A stretch of 19,288 nt of DNA from Asaia bogorensis (lineage in GTDB: Bacteria > Pseudomonadota > Alphaproteobacteria > Acetobacterales > Acetobacteraceae), in the NCBI GenBank assembly GCA_945873675.1, contig CAMCEP010000017.1:1-19288 (forward strand). Reading direction: 5' to 3'. This document shows, one piece after another, positions 1 through 6,492 of this stretch. Position 1 is the stretch's first letter. Every line of letters begins with the position of its first letter. Under the pieces are notes generated by a model. The model saw only the letters and a list, made by a program, of their open reading frames with translations, had not been told where the DNA came from and made no database searches. Made by a program: the position numbers and the translations under genes.

Positions 1-1
1 T

Positions 2-553
2 TGGGCAGCGAGTTCCGCTGGTGGCCCACCGGTGGAAGGTATGCCGCAGCTTGCCTTTGGCCACCCGGTCCAGGGTCCGCTGTTGATCGGCCAGATTGTC
101 TGGCAGGTCATCATTTTCTTCGCCTTGTTTCTGCTGCTGGCTTTTGTTGCGCTGCCTCGTCTTGGGGCGGTGATTGATAATCGGCGTCAGCGCATTGAAG
201 CTGATTTGGATGCCGCGCGCGCTGCAATGCAATCAGCCGATGCCGCCATCACCGCGCAGCGTGAAGCGACCCAGGCCGCCCGTTCCGAAGCTCAGGCTTC
301 AGTGAATGCAGCGATGCAAGCCGCGCAGCAGGAAATGGATGCCAAGTCGGCTGCGCTGAATGCCGCGCTTCTCAAGCAGATCGCTGATGCAGAAGCGGGC
401 ATTGATCAAGGCCGCAAGACGGCGCTTGGCGCGGTTCAGCAAGTCGCTACCGATACGGTTGGCGCGCTGCTTGCCAAGCTTGGTGCCACTGCTGATGCCG
501 GCAAGGTGCAAGCGGCGGTTCGCAGCCAGGCTGCGGCCAGGGGGATTGCCTGA
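2..553 (+). CDS. atpF': ATP synthase F0 subunit b' (5'-partial at window edge)
   Basis: Peripheral-stalk subunit b' of the F1F0 ATP synthase, which with b links the membrane sector to the F1 head. The reading frame is open to the left edge. An Ala/Ser/Gly/Pro-rich stretch runs into a Met-Pro-Gln-Leu segment typical of b' just before the membrane helix, so the real start is probably upstream of the window. Fallback starts are GTG at 32 and ATG at 41; neither has a well-placed ribosome site. One hydrophobic helix (about LIGQIVWQVIIFFALFLLLA) is followed by a long Ala/Glu/Gln-rich coiled coil, including a run near DLDAARAAMQSADAAITAQ. The stop codon overlaps the start of the next gene by one base. 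Paired b' and b genes are usual in alphaproteobacteria and photosynthetic organisms; atpB and atpE would be expected to the left. Confidence 0.9.
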   Translation, partial: WAASSAGGPPVEGMPQLAFGHPVQGPLLIGQIVWQVIIFFALFLLLAFVALPRLGAVIDNRRQRIEADLDAARAAMQSADAAITAQREATQAARSEAQASVNAAMQAAQQEMDAKSAALNAALLKQIADAEAGIDQGRKTALGAVQQVATDTVGALLAKLGATADAGKVQAAVRSQAAARGIA

Positions 554-1059
554 TGGAAAGCCAATCATCTTTCTTGGCCGACCCTACCTTCTGGGTGGCG
601 GTTTCCTTTGTACTTTTCTTCGTCCTGCTTGGCAGCAAGCTTTGGAAGGCGGGAACCGCTGCGCTCGATTCCCGTGCGGATGAGATCCGCAAGCGGATTG
701 ATGAGGCGAATAAGCTCCGCCTTGAAGCCGAGGCGAAGCTCAAAGAAGCCGAAGCCGCGCGGGCGGAGGCTGTGAAGGAAGCGGCCGAATTGCTCACACG
801 CGCCAAGGCTCAAGCGGCGAGCATCGCATCCGCTGCGGCGGCGGAGGCGGAGGCTTCTGCCGAACGGCGCAAGCAGCTTGCCATGCAGCGTATCGCTGCC
901 GCGGAAGCCAGCGCGATTGCCGAAGTACGCAATACCGCGGCCGATATCGCCGCCGCCGCCGCACGGACGGTATTGGCGGAAACCATCGATGCCGCCGCGG
1001 ATGGCGCCTTGATTGATCGTAGCGTGGCGGATCTGCCCCGGGCACTCCGCGTCGCCTGA
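553..1059 (+). CDS. atpF: ATP synthase F0 subunit b
   Basis: Second stalk subunit of the F1F0 ATP synthase, 168 aa, normal for the family. A single N-terminal membrane helix (residues about 8-28, FWVAVSFVLFFVLLGSKLW) is followed by a charged Ala/Glu/Lys/Arg-rich coiled coil to the C-terminus. The region from residue 80 to 130 is almost entirely Ala, Glu and Arg, as expected for a stalk helix. The ATG overlaps the TGA of b' by one base, so the two are probably translationally coupled. A strong intrinsic terminator 20 bases after the stop marks the end of the F0 operon. The coiled coil makes exact family assignment by eye hard, but helix position, length and pairing with b' support b rather than another stalk protein. 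Confidence 0.92.
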   Translation: MESQSSFLADPTFWVAVSFVLFFVLLGSKLWKAGTAALDSRADEIRKRIDEANKLRLEAEAKLKEAEAARAEAVKEAAELLTRAKAQAASIASAAAAEAEASAERRKQLAMQRIAAAEASAIAEVRNTAADIAAAAARTVLAETIDAAADGALIDRSVADLPRALRVA

Positions 1060-1078
1060 AAGCAAGAGTAATTCGCCC

Positions 1079-1110
1079 AGGCCCCCTTCCCATGGAAGTG
1101 GGGCCTTTTT
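1079..1110 (+). terminator. Rho-independent terminator of the F0 operon
   Basis: The stem AGGCCCC (1079-1085) pairs with GGGGCCT (1100-1106). It continues inward as CTTCC (1086-1090) with GGAAG (1094-1098) around a CAT loop, with one bulged T. Five T residues end at 1110. It lies 20 bases behind the atpF stop. Confidence 0.9.
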
Positions 1111-1155
1111 CATGCCCGCGTGAATCCTCTTTTTCTGCCGCCGCAAAAATAGTAA

Positions 1156-1182
1156 TCTCCCGAAAATTCCTTTGATGGGAGA
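1156..1182 (+). promoter_or_regulatory. Possible hairpin covering the solute-binding-protein ribosome site
   Basis: TCTCCC (1156-1161) can pair with GGGAGA (1177-1182). The latter contains the Shine-Dalgarno sequence GGGAG, 10 bases before the ATG at 1192. The loop is 15 bases and A/T-rich. A six-pair stem with a long loop is weak, so a regulatory role is only a possibility. No clear promoter boxes were recognised in 1111-1191. Confidence 0.25.
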
Positions 1183-1191
1183 AAGAGCTTC

Positions 1192-2766
1192 ATGTTGCGC
1201 CGCCTGACCCTTGCCGCCGCTTTGCTGGCCGGTTCCGCCTTGTCTGCCCAGGCCAATAACTTCCGCTGGGCCAATGATGGCGATGTGAATTCCATGGACC
1301 CCTATACCCGGCAGGAAACCTTCCTGCTCGCCTTTGGGTCCAATTTCTATGAACCGCTGGTCCGTCGCGATCGTGAAGGCAAGGTGGAAGCGGCACTTGC
1401 CGAACGCTGGGAACAGCCGCAGCCGAATGTTTGGCGCTTTCATCTGCGTCGCGGCGTGAAATTCTCCGATGGTACGCCCTTCACCGCCGATGATGTTGTC
1501 TTCAGCGTTGAACGTGCGCGCGCACCTGGTTCCAATGTGCAAGGTGTGCTCGCTTCCGTGAAGGAAGTGCGCAAGATTGATGATCACACGGTTGATTTTG
1601 AAACCACTGTGCCTAATCCGATCCTGCTGCAGGAAATCACCAATTGGGGCATGTTCAGCCGCGCCTGGGCAGAAAAGAACAACGCCACGCGCCCTGCGGA
1701 TTTGACGACGCGCGTGGAAAACTTCGCCACACGCAATGCCATGGGCACCGGCCCCTTCATTCTGGTTTCGCGTGAACCAGACCGCCGCACGGTGGTCGCG
1801 CCCAATCCCAATTGGTGGGACAAGCCGGTGCATAATCTGACGCGCGCCGAATTGAATATCATTTCCAATGATGCAACGCGCGTGGCCGCGCTGCTCTCGG
1901 GCGAGATGGATTTTGTCTATACCGTGCCGCCGCAGGATGTGGACCGGATTTCGCGTTCGCCGGGTGTGCGTATTGTTCAAGGGCCGGAACTGCGCACCAT
2001 TTACCTCGGGTTGGATCAGATGCGCCCGCAGCTGCTGAAATCCGATGTGCAGGGCAAGAATCCCTTCCAGGATGTGCGCGTGCGCCGTGCCATGCAATTG
2101 GCGATAGACACCACGGCCATCCAGCGCAGCGTGATGCGTGGCCAATCCCGCCCGACCAATCTGATCTATGGCCCGGGCGTGAATGGCTTCCGTGAAGAAG
2201 ATGACCAGCGCCCGCGCGTTGATCTGAATGAAGCGCGCCGGCTGCTGACCGAAGCGGGCTATCCGAATGGCTTTGGCGTGACGCTGGATTGCCCGAATGA
2301 CCGCTATGTGAATGATGAGGCGATCTGCACCGCCGTTGTCGCCATGCTGGCGCGCATCAATATCCGCGTCACGTTGAACGCGCAGACCCGTGCGCGCTTC
2401 TTTGCCGAGGTGAATGCGCCTGGCTACAATACCAGCTTCTATCTGCTGGGTTGGACGCCCGCGACTTCAGACGCACATAACGCGCTGTTCAACCTGGCCG
2501 CCACGCGCGATGGTTCGCGCGGCATGTTCAACAATGGCGGCTATTCCAGCCCGCGCCTGGATGATTTGATCAGCCGGATTGCAGTGGAAACCAACCAAGC
2601 CACGCGCCAGGGGCTGATCACCGAAGCGGGCAAGGTCATTCAGAATGATGTCGGCTATATTCCGCTGCACCAGCAGCAGATTGTCTGGGCCGTGCGCCAA
2701 GGCTGGAATGTGGTGCAGACGGCGGATAACTACATCCAGCTGCGCTTTGTGCGTCAGGGGCAGTAA
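1192..2766 (+). CDS. ABC transporter substrate-binding protein, family 5 (DppA/OppA-like)
   Basis: Periplasmic solute-binding protein of the peptide/nickel/opine class (SBP_bac_5), 524 aa. Residues 1-21 form a Sec signal peptide: basic MLRR, a hydrophobic Ala/Leu core, and probable cleavage after AQA. There is no lipobox cysteine, as is usual for the soluble proteins of alphaproteobacteria. Family features seen: MDPY near residue 35, FYEPLVRR, LAERWEQP, WRFHLRRGVKFSDGTPFTADDVVFS, GTGPF, and a C-terminal segment where DVGYIPLHQQQ precedes the last strand. The Shine-Dalgarno GGGAG is at 1177-1181. No permease or ATPase gene follows; a terminator ends the transcript, so the protein either serves permeases encoded elsewhere or is an orphan. 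The ligand cannot be read from sequence. Proximity to the amidohydrolase operon suggests, without proof, a related substrate. Confidence 0.93.
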   Translation: MLRRLTLAAALLAGSALSAQANNFRWANDGDVNSMDPYTRQETFLLAFGSNFYEPLVRRDREGKVEAALAERWEQPQPNVWRFHLRRGVKFSDGTPFTADDVVFSVERARAPGSNVQGVLASVKEVRKIDDHTVDFETTVPNPILLQEITNWGMFSRAWAEKNNATRPADLTTRVENFATRNAMGTGPFILVSREPDRRTVVAPNPNWWDKPVHNLTRAELNIISNDATRVAALLSGEMDFVYTVPPQDVDRISRSPGVRIVQGPELRTIYLGLDQMRPQLLKSDVQGKNPFQDVRVRRAMQLAIDTTAIQRSVMRGQSRPTNLIYGPGVNGFREEDDQRPRVDLNEARRLLTEAGYPNGFGVTLDCPNDRYVNDEAICTAVVAMLARINIRVTLNAQTRARFFAEVNAPGYNTSFYLLGWTPATSDAHNALFNLAATRDGSRGMFNNGGYSSPRLDDLISRIAVETNQATRQGLITEAGKVIQNDVGYIPLHQQQIVWAVRQGWNVVQTADNYIQLRFVRQGQ

Positions 2767-2784
2767 GGCCCGATACGAGAAACG

Positions 2785-2812
2785 CCCGCCCGGTGACTGC
2801 CGGGTGGGTTTT
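2785..2812 (+). terminator. Rho-independent terminator after the solute-binding protein
   Basis: CCCGCCCGG (2785-2793) pairs with CCGGGTGGG (2800-2808) with one G-T pair and a six-base loop, followed by four T residues. It lies 18 bases after the stop and separates this gene from the amidohydrolase operon. Confidence 0.85.
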
Positions 2813-2856
2813 CTTTGCCCTGATGATTGACCCCAGGCTGCATCCCCGCCCCATTG

Positions 2857-2879
2857 ATCCCCCCTGGAAAAGGGAGGAT
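2857..2879 (+). other. Hairpin in the leader of the amidohydrolase operon
   Basis: ATCC-C-CCCT (2857-2865) pairs with AGGG-A-GGAT (2871-2879) with one mismatch and a five-base loop. It lies between the upstream terminator and the ribosome site AGGAGG at 2911-2916. Function unknown; it could be a transcript-leader structure or a degraded repeat. Confidence 0.35.
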
Positions 2880-2920
2880 GCTCCACCCGCGCTAGGCTCA
2901 AGAAAAGCGCAGGAGGAACC

Positions 2921-3982
2921 GTGACCGAAGCGGCAATAGATTGCGATCTGCATCCGGGCCTGCCCTCCATGGCAAGCCTGTTCCCCTATATGGATCACCA
3001 TTGGCGCACCAGCCTGAAGGAACGCGGCGTCTCCCAGCTTGAAAGCGCTTCCTGGCCGCCCTCCGCCCCTTCCACCGTGCGCGCCGATTGGCGCGGCCCG
3101 AAGGGTGAAGCACCCTGCACGCTGGCCACGCTGCAAGCGCAAGTGTTGGATCGCTGGCAGGTCGGCACCGGCATCCTCAACCCGCTTTTCCCGGTGCAGC
3201 TTCCCTTCAGCCGAGACCTCTCGGCCGCTTTCGCGCGCGCGGTGAATGATTGGATCCGCGCCGAATGGCTGGAGGGCGATAAGCGCCTGCGCGCTTCCAT
3301 TTTGCTGCCCAATGCCATTGAGGAATCAGTGGCCGAGATTGAACGCCTGGCACCCGATCACCGTTTTGTGCAGGCCATGACGCTTTGCATGGGGGAAATC
3401 CCGCTGGGGCGGCGCGAATGGTGGCCGGTTTATGAGGCACTCAGCCGCCACGACATGCCGCTTGCGATCCATGCCGGCAGCAATTGGCGCCACCCCGTCA
3501 CCTCGGTCGGCTGGCCATCCTATTATCTTGAGGAATACACGGCGAATTCGATGGGGTTTCAAGCATCGCTTGCGTCCCTGATCACCGAAGGCGTGTTTGT
3601 GAAATTCCCGAAGCTCAAGGTCGTGCTGCTGGAAAGCGGCGTGTCCTGGCTGCCGTCTTTTCTCTGGCGGTTGGTGAAAGCCTGGAAGGGTGTGCGCTTT
3701 GAAGTGCCCTGGCTGGATCGCCCGCCATCGGAATATGTGCGCGACCATGTGCGCCTTTCGATCCGCCCGCTGGATGCGCCTGAAGAAGCCGCCACCATGG
3801 CGCGGCTGATGGATCATTTGGGATCGGATGAGCTGCTGCTTTGGTCTTCAGATTGGCCGCATGCGCATTTTGAAGGGGACGCAACCGTGCCCCAAGGGCT
3901 CGATCCCGGCCTGCTCAAGAAAATCATGGTGGATAACCCGCGCGCGACCTATGCTAGATTGCGGGAAGGAGCCCTGGCATGA
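2921..3982 (+). CDS. Amidohydrolase-2 family metal-dependent hydrolase/decarboxylase (first copy)
   Basis: A 353-aa cytoplasmic TIM-barrel protein of the amidohydrolase-2 (ACMSD-like) family, which includes hydrolases and non-oxidative decarboxylases of aromatic or unsaturated acids. GTG start with a perfect AGGAGG five bases upstream. Visible sites: DCDLHP at residues 7-12, where an Asp-x-His (D9, H11) stands in place of the usual His-x-His; LAIHAGSNW with H184; LLESG with E238; and SSDWPH with D311 and H314, the usual catalytic Asp region. The stop overlaps the ATG of a paralogue by 4 bases. The two proteins share layout (ILNPL/VLNPL, VND/VNEW, LRASI, GWPS, WLPS/WMPS, SEY-REHV) but differ widely, so they may form a heteromer or act on successive substrates. 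Substrate unknown. Confidence 0.88.
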   Translation: MTEAAIDCDLHPGLPSMASLFPYMDHHWRTSLKERGVSQLESASWPPSAPSTVRADWRGPKGEAPCTLATLQAQVLDRWQVGTGILNPLFPVQLPFSRDLSAAFARAVNDWIRAEWLEGDKRLRASILLPNAIEESVAEIERLAPDHRFVQAMTLCMGEIPLGRREWWPVYEALSRHDMPLAIHAGSNWRHPVTSVGWPSYYLEEYTANSMGFQASLASLITEGVFVKFPKLKVVLLESGVSWLPSFLWRLVKAWKGVRFEVPWLDRPPSEYVRDHVRLSIRPLDAPEEAATMARLMDHLGSDELLLWSSDWPHAHFEGDATVPQGLDPGLLKKIMVDNPRATYARLREGALA

Positions 3983-5085
3983 ACATCATCCGCCCCATCG
4001 CCGCCCCTGGTCGGCCCGCCACTGCCACGCTCGGCCTGGTGGATTGCGATATCCATCCGCGCTGCGCCGATTTGGGTGAGTATCGCCCCTTCATGACCGA
4101 TGCCGCGTGGTACCGCCTGACCACTTACGGTATTCATGCCCGCCACGGCTTCCATAAGGGCTATCCCTTCCCGAAGGCGGCACCGCTCGCCAGCCGGCGC
4201 GATGCCTGGGGGCCGGAGGGTCAGCCACCCGCTTCCGATCTTGGCTTTGTGCAAAGGCAGTTTCTGGATCATTACGGGCTGGATATTGGCGTGCTGAACC
4301 CCTTGCAGCCATCGGGCCAGGGCGATGTGAATGATGATCTTTCGGTCGCCCTCGCCCATGCCGTGAATGAATGGCAATTGGCGCATTGGGTGGATCATGA
4401 TGCGCGGCTGCGCGCTTCCATCGTGGTGCCTTATGAGGATGCGGCGGCTTCAGCGGCGGAAATCCGCAAGCGCGCTGGCGATGGCCGTTTCTGCCAGGTG
4501 CTGCTGATGAGCCGTACCTCGGAACCGCTCGGCCGCAAGCGCTATTGGCCGATTTATGAGGCAGCAGCGGAAGTGGGCCTGCCGATTGGCATTCACGCTT
4601 TTGGTTTTTCCGGCAACGCCATGACCAATGGCGGCTGGCCTTCCTTCTATGTGGAAGAAGTGCAGGAACACGCGACCAGCGCGCAGGCACAAGTGGCGTC
4701 CTTCGTGGTGGAAGGCGTGTTTGAACGCTTCCCCACGCTGAAGATTTTGATGATTGAATGCGGCTTTGGGTGGATGCCGTCGCTCGGCTGGCGGCTGGAC
4801 AATAACTGGAAGCGGCTGCGTGATGAGGTGCCGCATCTGAAGCGGGCACCTTCCGAATACATGCGTGAACATGTCTATGTCTCGACCCAGCCGATTGAAG
4901 AACCGGCGAAGGGTGAGCATTTGCTGGATGCGATGGAATGGATCGGCTGGGATCGTATTCTCTACGCCAGCGATTATCCGCATTGGGATTTTGACGATCC
5001 GCGCATTGCGATTCCCTCCTTCATTCCAGCAGAAAAGCGCGCCGCGATTTTTGGCGGTAATGCGCGTGGCTTCTATCGGCTGTAA
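3979..5085 (+). CDS. Amidohydrolase-2 family metal-dependent hydrolase/decarboxylase (second copy)
   Basis: A 368-aa paralogue of the preceding protein, in the same ACMSD-like amidohydrolase-2 family. VDCDIHP (residues 21-27) again gives Asp-x-His (D24, H26) at the first metal site. GIHAFGF supplies H206, MIECG the E260 region, and YASDYPH the D332/H335 pair near the C-terminus. The protein is about 15 residues longer at the N-terminus than its partner. The ATG is inside the 4-base overlap with the upstream gene, and the TAATG junction overlaps the start of the Rieske gene by one base, so all three are likely made together. Fold and metal dependence are well supported. The reaction (hydrolysis or decarboxylation) and the substrate are unknown. 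Confidence 0.88.
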   Translation: MNIIRPIAAPGRPATATLGLVDCDIHPRCADLGEYRPFMTDAAWYRLTTYGIHARHGFHKGYPFPKAAPLASRRDAWGPEGQPPASDLGFVQRQFLDHYGLDIGVLNPLQPSGQGDVNDDLSVALAHAVNEWQLAHWVDHDARLRASIVVPYEDAAASAAEIRKRAGDGRFCQVLLMSRTSEPLGRKRYWPIYEAAAEVGLPIGIHAFGFSGNAMTNGGWPSFYVEEVQEHATSAQAQVASFVVEGVFERFPTLKILMIECGFGWMPSLGWRLDNNWKRLRDEVPHLKRAPSEYMREHVYVSTQPIEEPAKGEHLLDAMEWIGWDRILYASDYPHWDFDDPRIAIPSFIPAEKRAAIFGGNARGFYRL

Positions 5086-5648
5086 TGGCGCGGCATGTAG
5101 TTGGGGCGGTTGATGAAATCCCGCCCGGTGGCCGGAAGCTGGTGGAAGCGGATGGCAAGAAGATTGTGGTGTTCAATCTGGGCGGCGAATTCTTCGCGCT
5201 GCTGGATCGCTGCCCACACCAAGGCAGCGCACTTTCGGGCGGCATATTATGCGGCCTGACGCTGAGCGATGAACCGGGGCGCTATCATTTCTCCCGCGCC
5301 GGCGAAATGCTGCGCTGCCCTTGGCATAATTGGGAATTCGATATCCGAACGGGGAAAAGCTGGTTTGATCCACGCCGCACAAAAGTGCGTGCCTTTCCGG
5401 CGCATGTGGAATCGGGGGCCACGCTAGCGTCTGATCCGCGAAGGGCGCATGCCCGAAGCGGTGAATCAGCCGCTCAAGATAATGCGTCTGATCCGCGAAG
5501 GGCGCATGCCCGAAGCGGTGAATCAGCCACCGAAAAAGACTCTGCACCCCCATCCATGCCAATGGATGGCGGTGCAGTGGAGGGGCCGTATCAGGCAGAG
5601 ACTTTTGCGGTGAAGGTTGAAGCGGAATATGTGGTGGTGGAGGTTTGA
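5085..5648 (+). CDS. Rieske [2Fe-2S] protein with a repeat-derived internal linker
   Basis: A 187-aa soluble Rieske protein, probably the electron carrier or oxygenase-associated ferredoxin of the amidohydrolase operon. Cluster ligands are visible: CPH (C43, H45) and CPWH (C78, H81). The stretch between the two ligand pairs is 32 residues, about twice the usual 15-17, with an insert around residues 55-75. The C-terminal strand motif (GPYQAETFAVKVE, then EYVVVEV) is intact. Between the core and that strand, residues 115-148 carry ASDPRRAHARSGESA twice, encoded by two identical palindromic 45-bp units, and residues 153-165 come from a third palindrome. The reading frame is unbroken, so the inserts probably form a flexible surface loop. 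Most Rieske ferredoxins are 100-140 aa; the excess length is largely explained by these inserts. Start is fixed by the one-base overlap with the upstream stop. Confidence 0.88.
   Translation: MARHVVGAVDEIPPGGRKLVEADGKKIVVFNLGGEFFALLDRCPHQGSALSGGILCGLTLSDEPGRYHFSRAGEMLRCPWHNWEFDIRTGKSWFDPRRTKVRAFPAHVESGATLASDPRRAHARSGESAAQDNASDPRRAHARSGESATEKDSAPPSMPMDGGAVEGPYQAETFAVKVEAEYVVVEV
5427..5471 (+). repeat. In-frame palindromic repeat unit, copy 1
   Basis: A 45-bp unit identical to 5484-5528. Its 39-bp core (5431-5469) folds as CTGAT-CCGC-gaa-GGGC-gcat-GCCC-gaa-GCGG-tga-ATCAG: three paired blocks, a symmetric GAA/GAA internal loop, a TGA bulge on the 3' arm and a GCAT loop. It is read in the Rieske frame as 15 residues. 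Confidence 0.9.
5484..5528 (+). repeat. In-frame palindromic repeat unit, copy 2
   Basis: Identical over 45 bp to copy 1, starting 57 bp (19 codons) further on; its palindromic core is 5488-5526. The 12 bp between copies (5472-5483) are not part of the repeat. Perfect identity implies a recent duplication or two recent insertions. Confidence 0.9.
5542..5577 (+). repeat. Third, unrelated palindrome inside the Rieske gene
   Basis: CTGCACC (5542-5548) and CCATCCAT (5550-5557) pair with ATGGATGG (5562-5569) and GGTGCAG (5571-5577), with one C-C mismatch and a GCCA loop. That is 15 pairs in 36 bases. It shares no sequence with the two upstream units and is also translated in frame. Confidence 0.75.
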
Positions 5649-5674
5649 GCGCGTTGGGCGGCTAGCCCTTGCGC
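5649..5674. terminator. Hairpin between convergent genes, possible two-way terminator
   Basis: GCGC (5649-5652) with GCGC (5671-5674), and GGGC (5656-5659) with GCCC (5665-5668), fill the 29-base gap between the Rieske gene and the opposing VOC gene. There is no T-run on either side, so intrinsic termination is doubtful. Confidence 0.3.
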
Positions 5675-5677
5675 AGT

Positions 5678-6079
5678 TCAGCCCGAATAACTCGCGATCT
5701 CAATCAAGTTCCCATCGGGATCGCGGCAATAAACGGACATGATCGGCCCAAGCGCGCCCGCTTTCGCAACCGGTCCAACTTCCACCGTCACACCACAGGC
5801 ACGCAGATATTCCGCCACCTGATCCGATTTCATGGTGACGACAAAACAAAGATCATCCGTCCCCGGCACGCCGCCCGCTGCCCCCGTGAACCATTCTTCC
5901 TGCGTAGCACTTGCCGGGCGCAGGTTGATCTTCTGGCCGCCGAAGCGAAGCGATGTACGGCGATGCGCGCCGAATTCCTCCCGCTCCATCCCCAAAACCC
6001 GCTGATACCAGGAAGCCGAGATTTCCACATCGCGGCAGGTAATGACCAGATGATCCAGGCGGTCCACGGCAAAACGCAT
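5678..6079 (-). CDS. VOC family (glyoxalase/bleomycin-resistance fold) protein
   Basis: A 133-aa vicinal-oxygen-chelate protein with two beta-alpha-beta-beta-beta modules. LDHLVITCRDVEISASWYQ at the N-terminus gives the first metal-ligand His (H10), and DPDGNLIEIASY at the C-terminus gives the terminal Glu ligand. The central QKINL segment, which commonly continues into His in the STM3117-like subgroup, is followed here by Arg, so one usual metal ligand may be missing or supplied elsewhere. The fold is certain; the reaction (lyase, isomerase, dioxygenase or drug binding) cannot be told. It is the last gene of a minus-strand run, starting 5 bases after the RidA stop, which suggests a role in handling reactive metabolites alongside RidA. 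Confidence 0.88.
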   Translation of the reverse strand: MRFAVDRLDHLVITCRDVEISASWYQRVLGMEREEFGAHRRTSLRFGGQKINLRPASATQEEWFTGAAGGVPGTDDLCFVVTMKSDQVAEYLRACGVTVEVGPVAKAGALGPIMSVYCRDPDGNLIEIASYSG

Positions 6080-6084
6080 GATGT

Positions 6085-6477
6085 TCAGCCTTTCTTCGGC
6101 AAACGGGCCGTCACTTCGATTTCAATGCGCATGATATCGGTTTGCAGCCCGGCATGGATCAGCGTGGAAGCCGGGCGCGCCTTGCCGAAATGCTTGCGAA
6201 AGACGGGCCAGCAAGGCTCCCAATCTTCGCGTCGTGGCACAATGGTCAGCACGCGGACAACATCATCCAAGGTGCAGCCGGCTTCGGCCAAGGCGCGGCT
6301 GATATTGGTGAAGCATTGTTCGGCCTGCGCCACCACATCGGGTGCGATGGTCATGGTGGCGTAATCATACCCGGTGGTGCCGGATACCCAGACATAATCG
6401 CCATCCACCACCGCGCGGGAATAGCCGATTTCCGCTTCGAATTTGGAACCGGAGGAAATCAAGCGGCGCTCATTCAT
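6085..6477 (-). CDS. RidA family (YjgF/YER057c/UK114) deaminase-like protein
   Basis: A 130-aa RidA-superfamily protein. Members form trimers and the best-known ones hydrolyse reactive enamine/imine intermediates such as 2-aminoacrylate. Seen: VSGTTGYD near residues 32-38, the EQCFTNISRALAEAGCTLDDVVRV helix region, and the C-terminal RPASTLIHAGL-x-IEIEVTA block. This block contains Arg101, equivalent to the conserved substrate-binding Arg, and a Glu near 119-121. Keeping the Arg argues for an active member. The long FEAEIGYSRAV N-terminus resembles RidA subgroups other than the canonical one, so a specific substrate is not claimed. It lies between a DUF1272 gene (15 bases upstream) and a VOC gene (5 bases downstream) in one transcription unit. 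Confidence 0.9.
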   Translation of the reverse strand: MNERRLISSGSKFEAEIGYSRAVVDGDYVWVSGTTGYDYATMTIAPDVVAQAEQCFTNISRALAEAGCTLDDVVRVLTIVPRREDWEPCWPVFRKHFGKARPASTLIHAGLQTDIMRIEIEVTARLPKKG

Positions 6478-6492
6478 GGCTTTGTGTCCCTA

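Noticed and set aside
565..2145. A 526-codon open frame on the minus strand
   Set aside because: It lies antisense to atpF and the solute-binding protein, both of which have clear family motifs. The translation is His/Arg/Gly-rich with no recognisable domain, the usual shadow in high-GC DNA.
5427..5528. CRISPR array
   Set aside because: Only two repeats with a 12-base spacer, translated within a gene, and no cas genes in the window.
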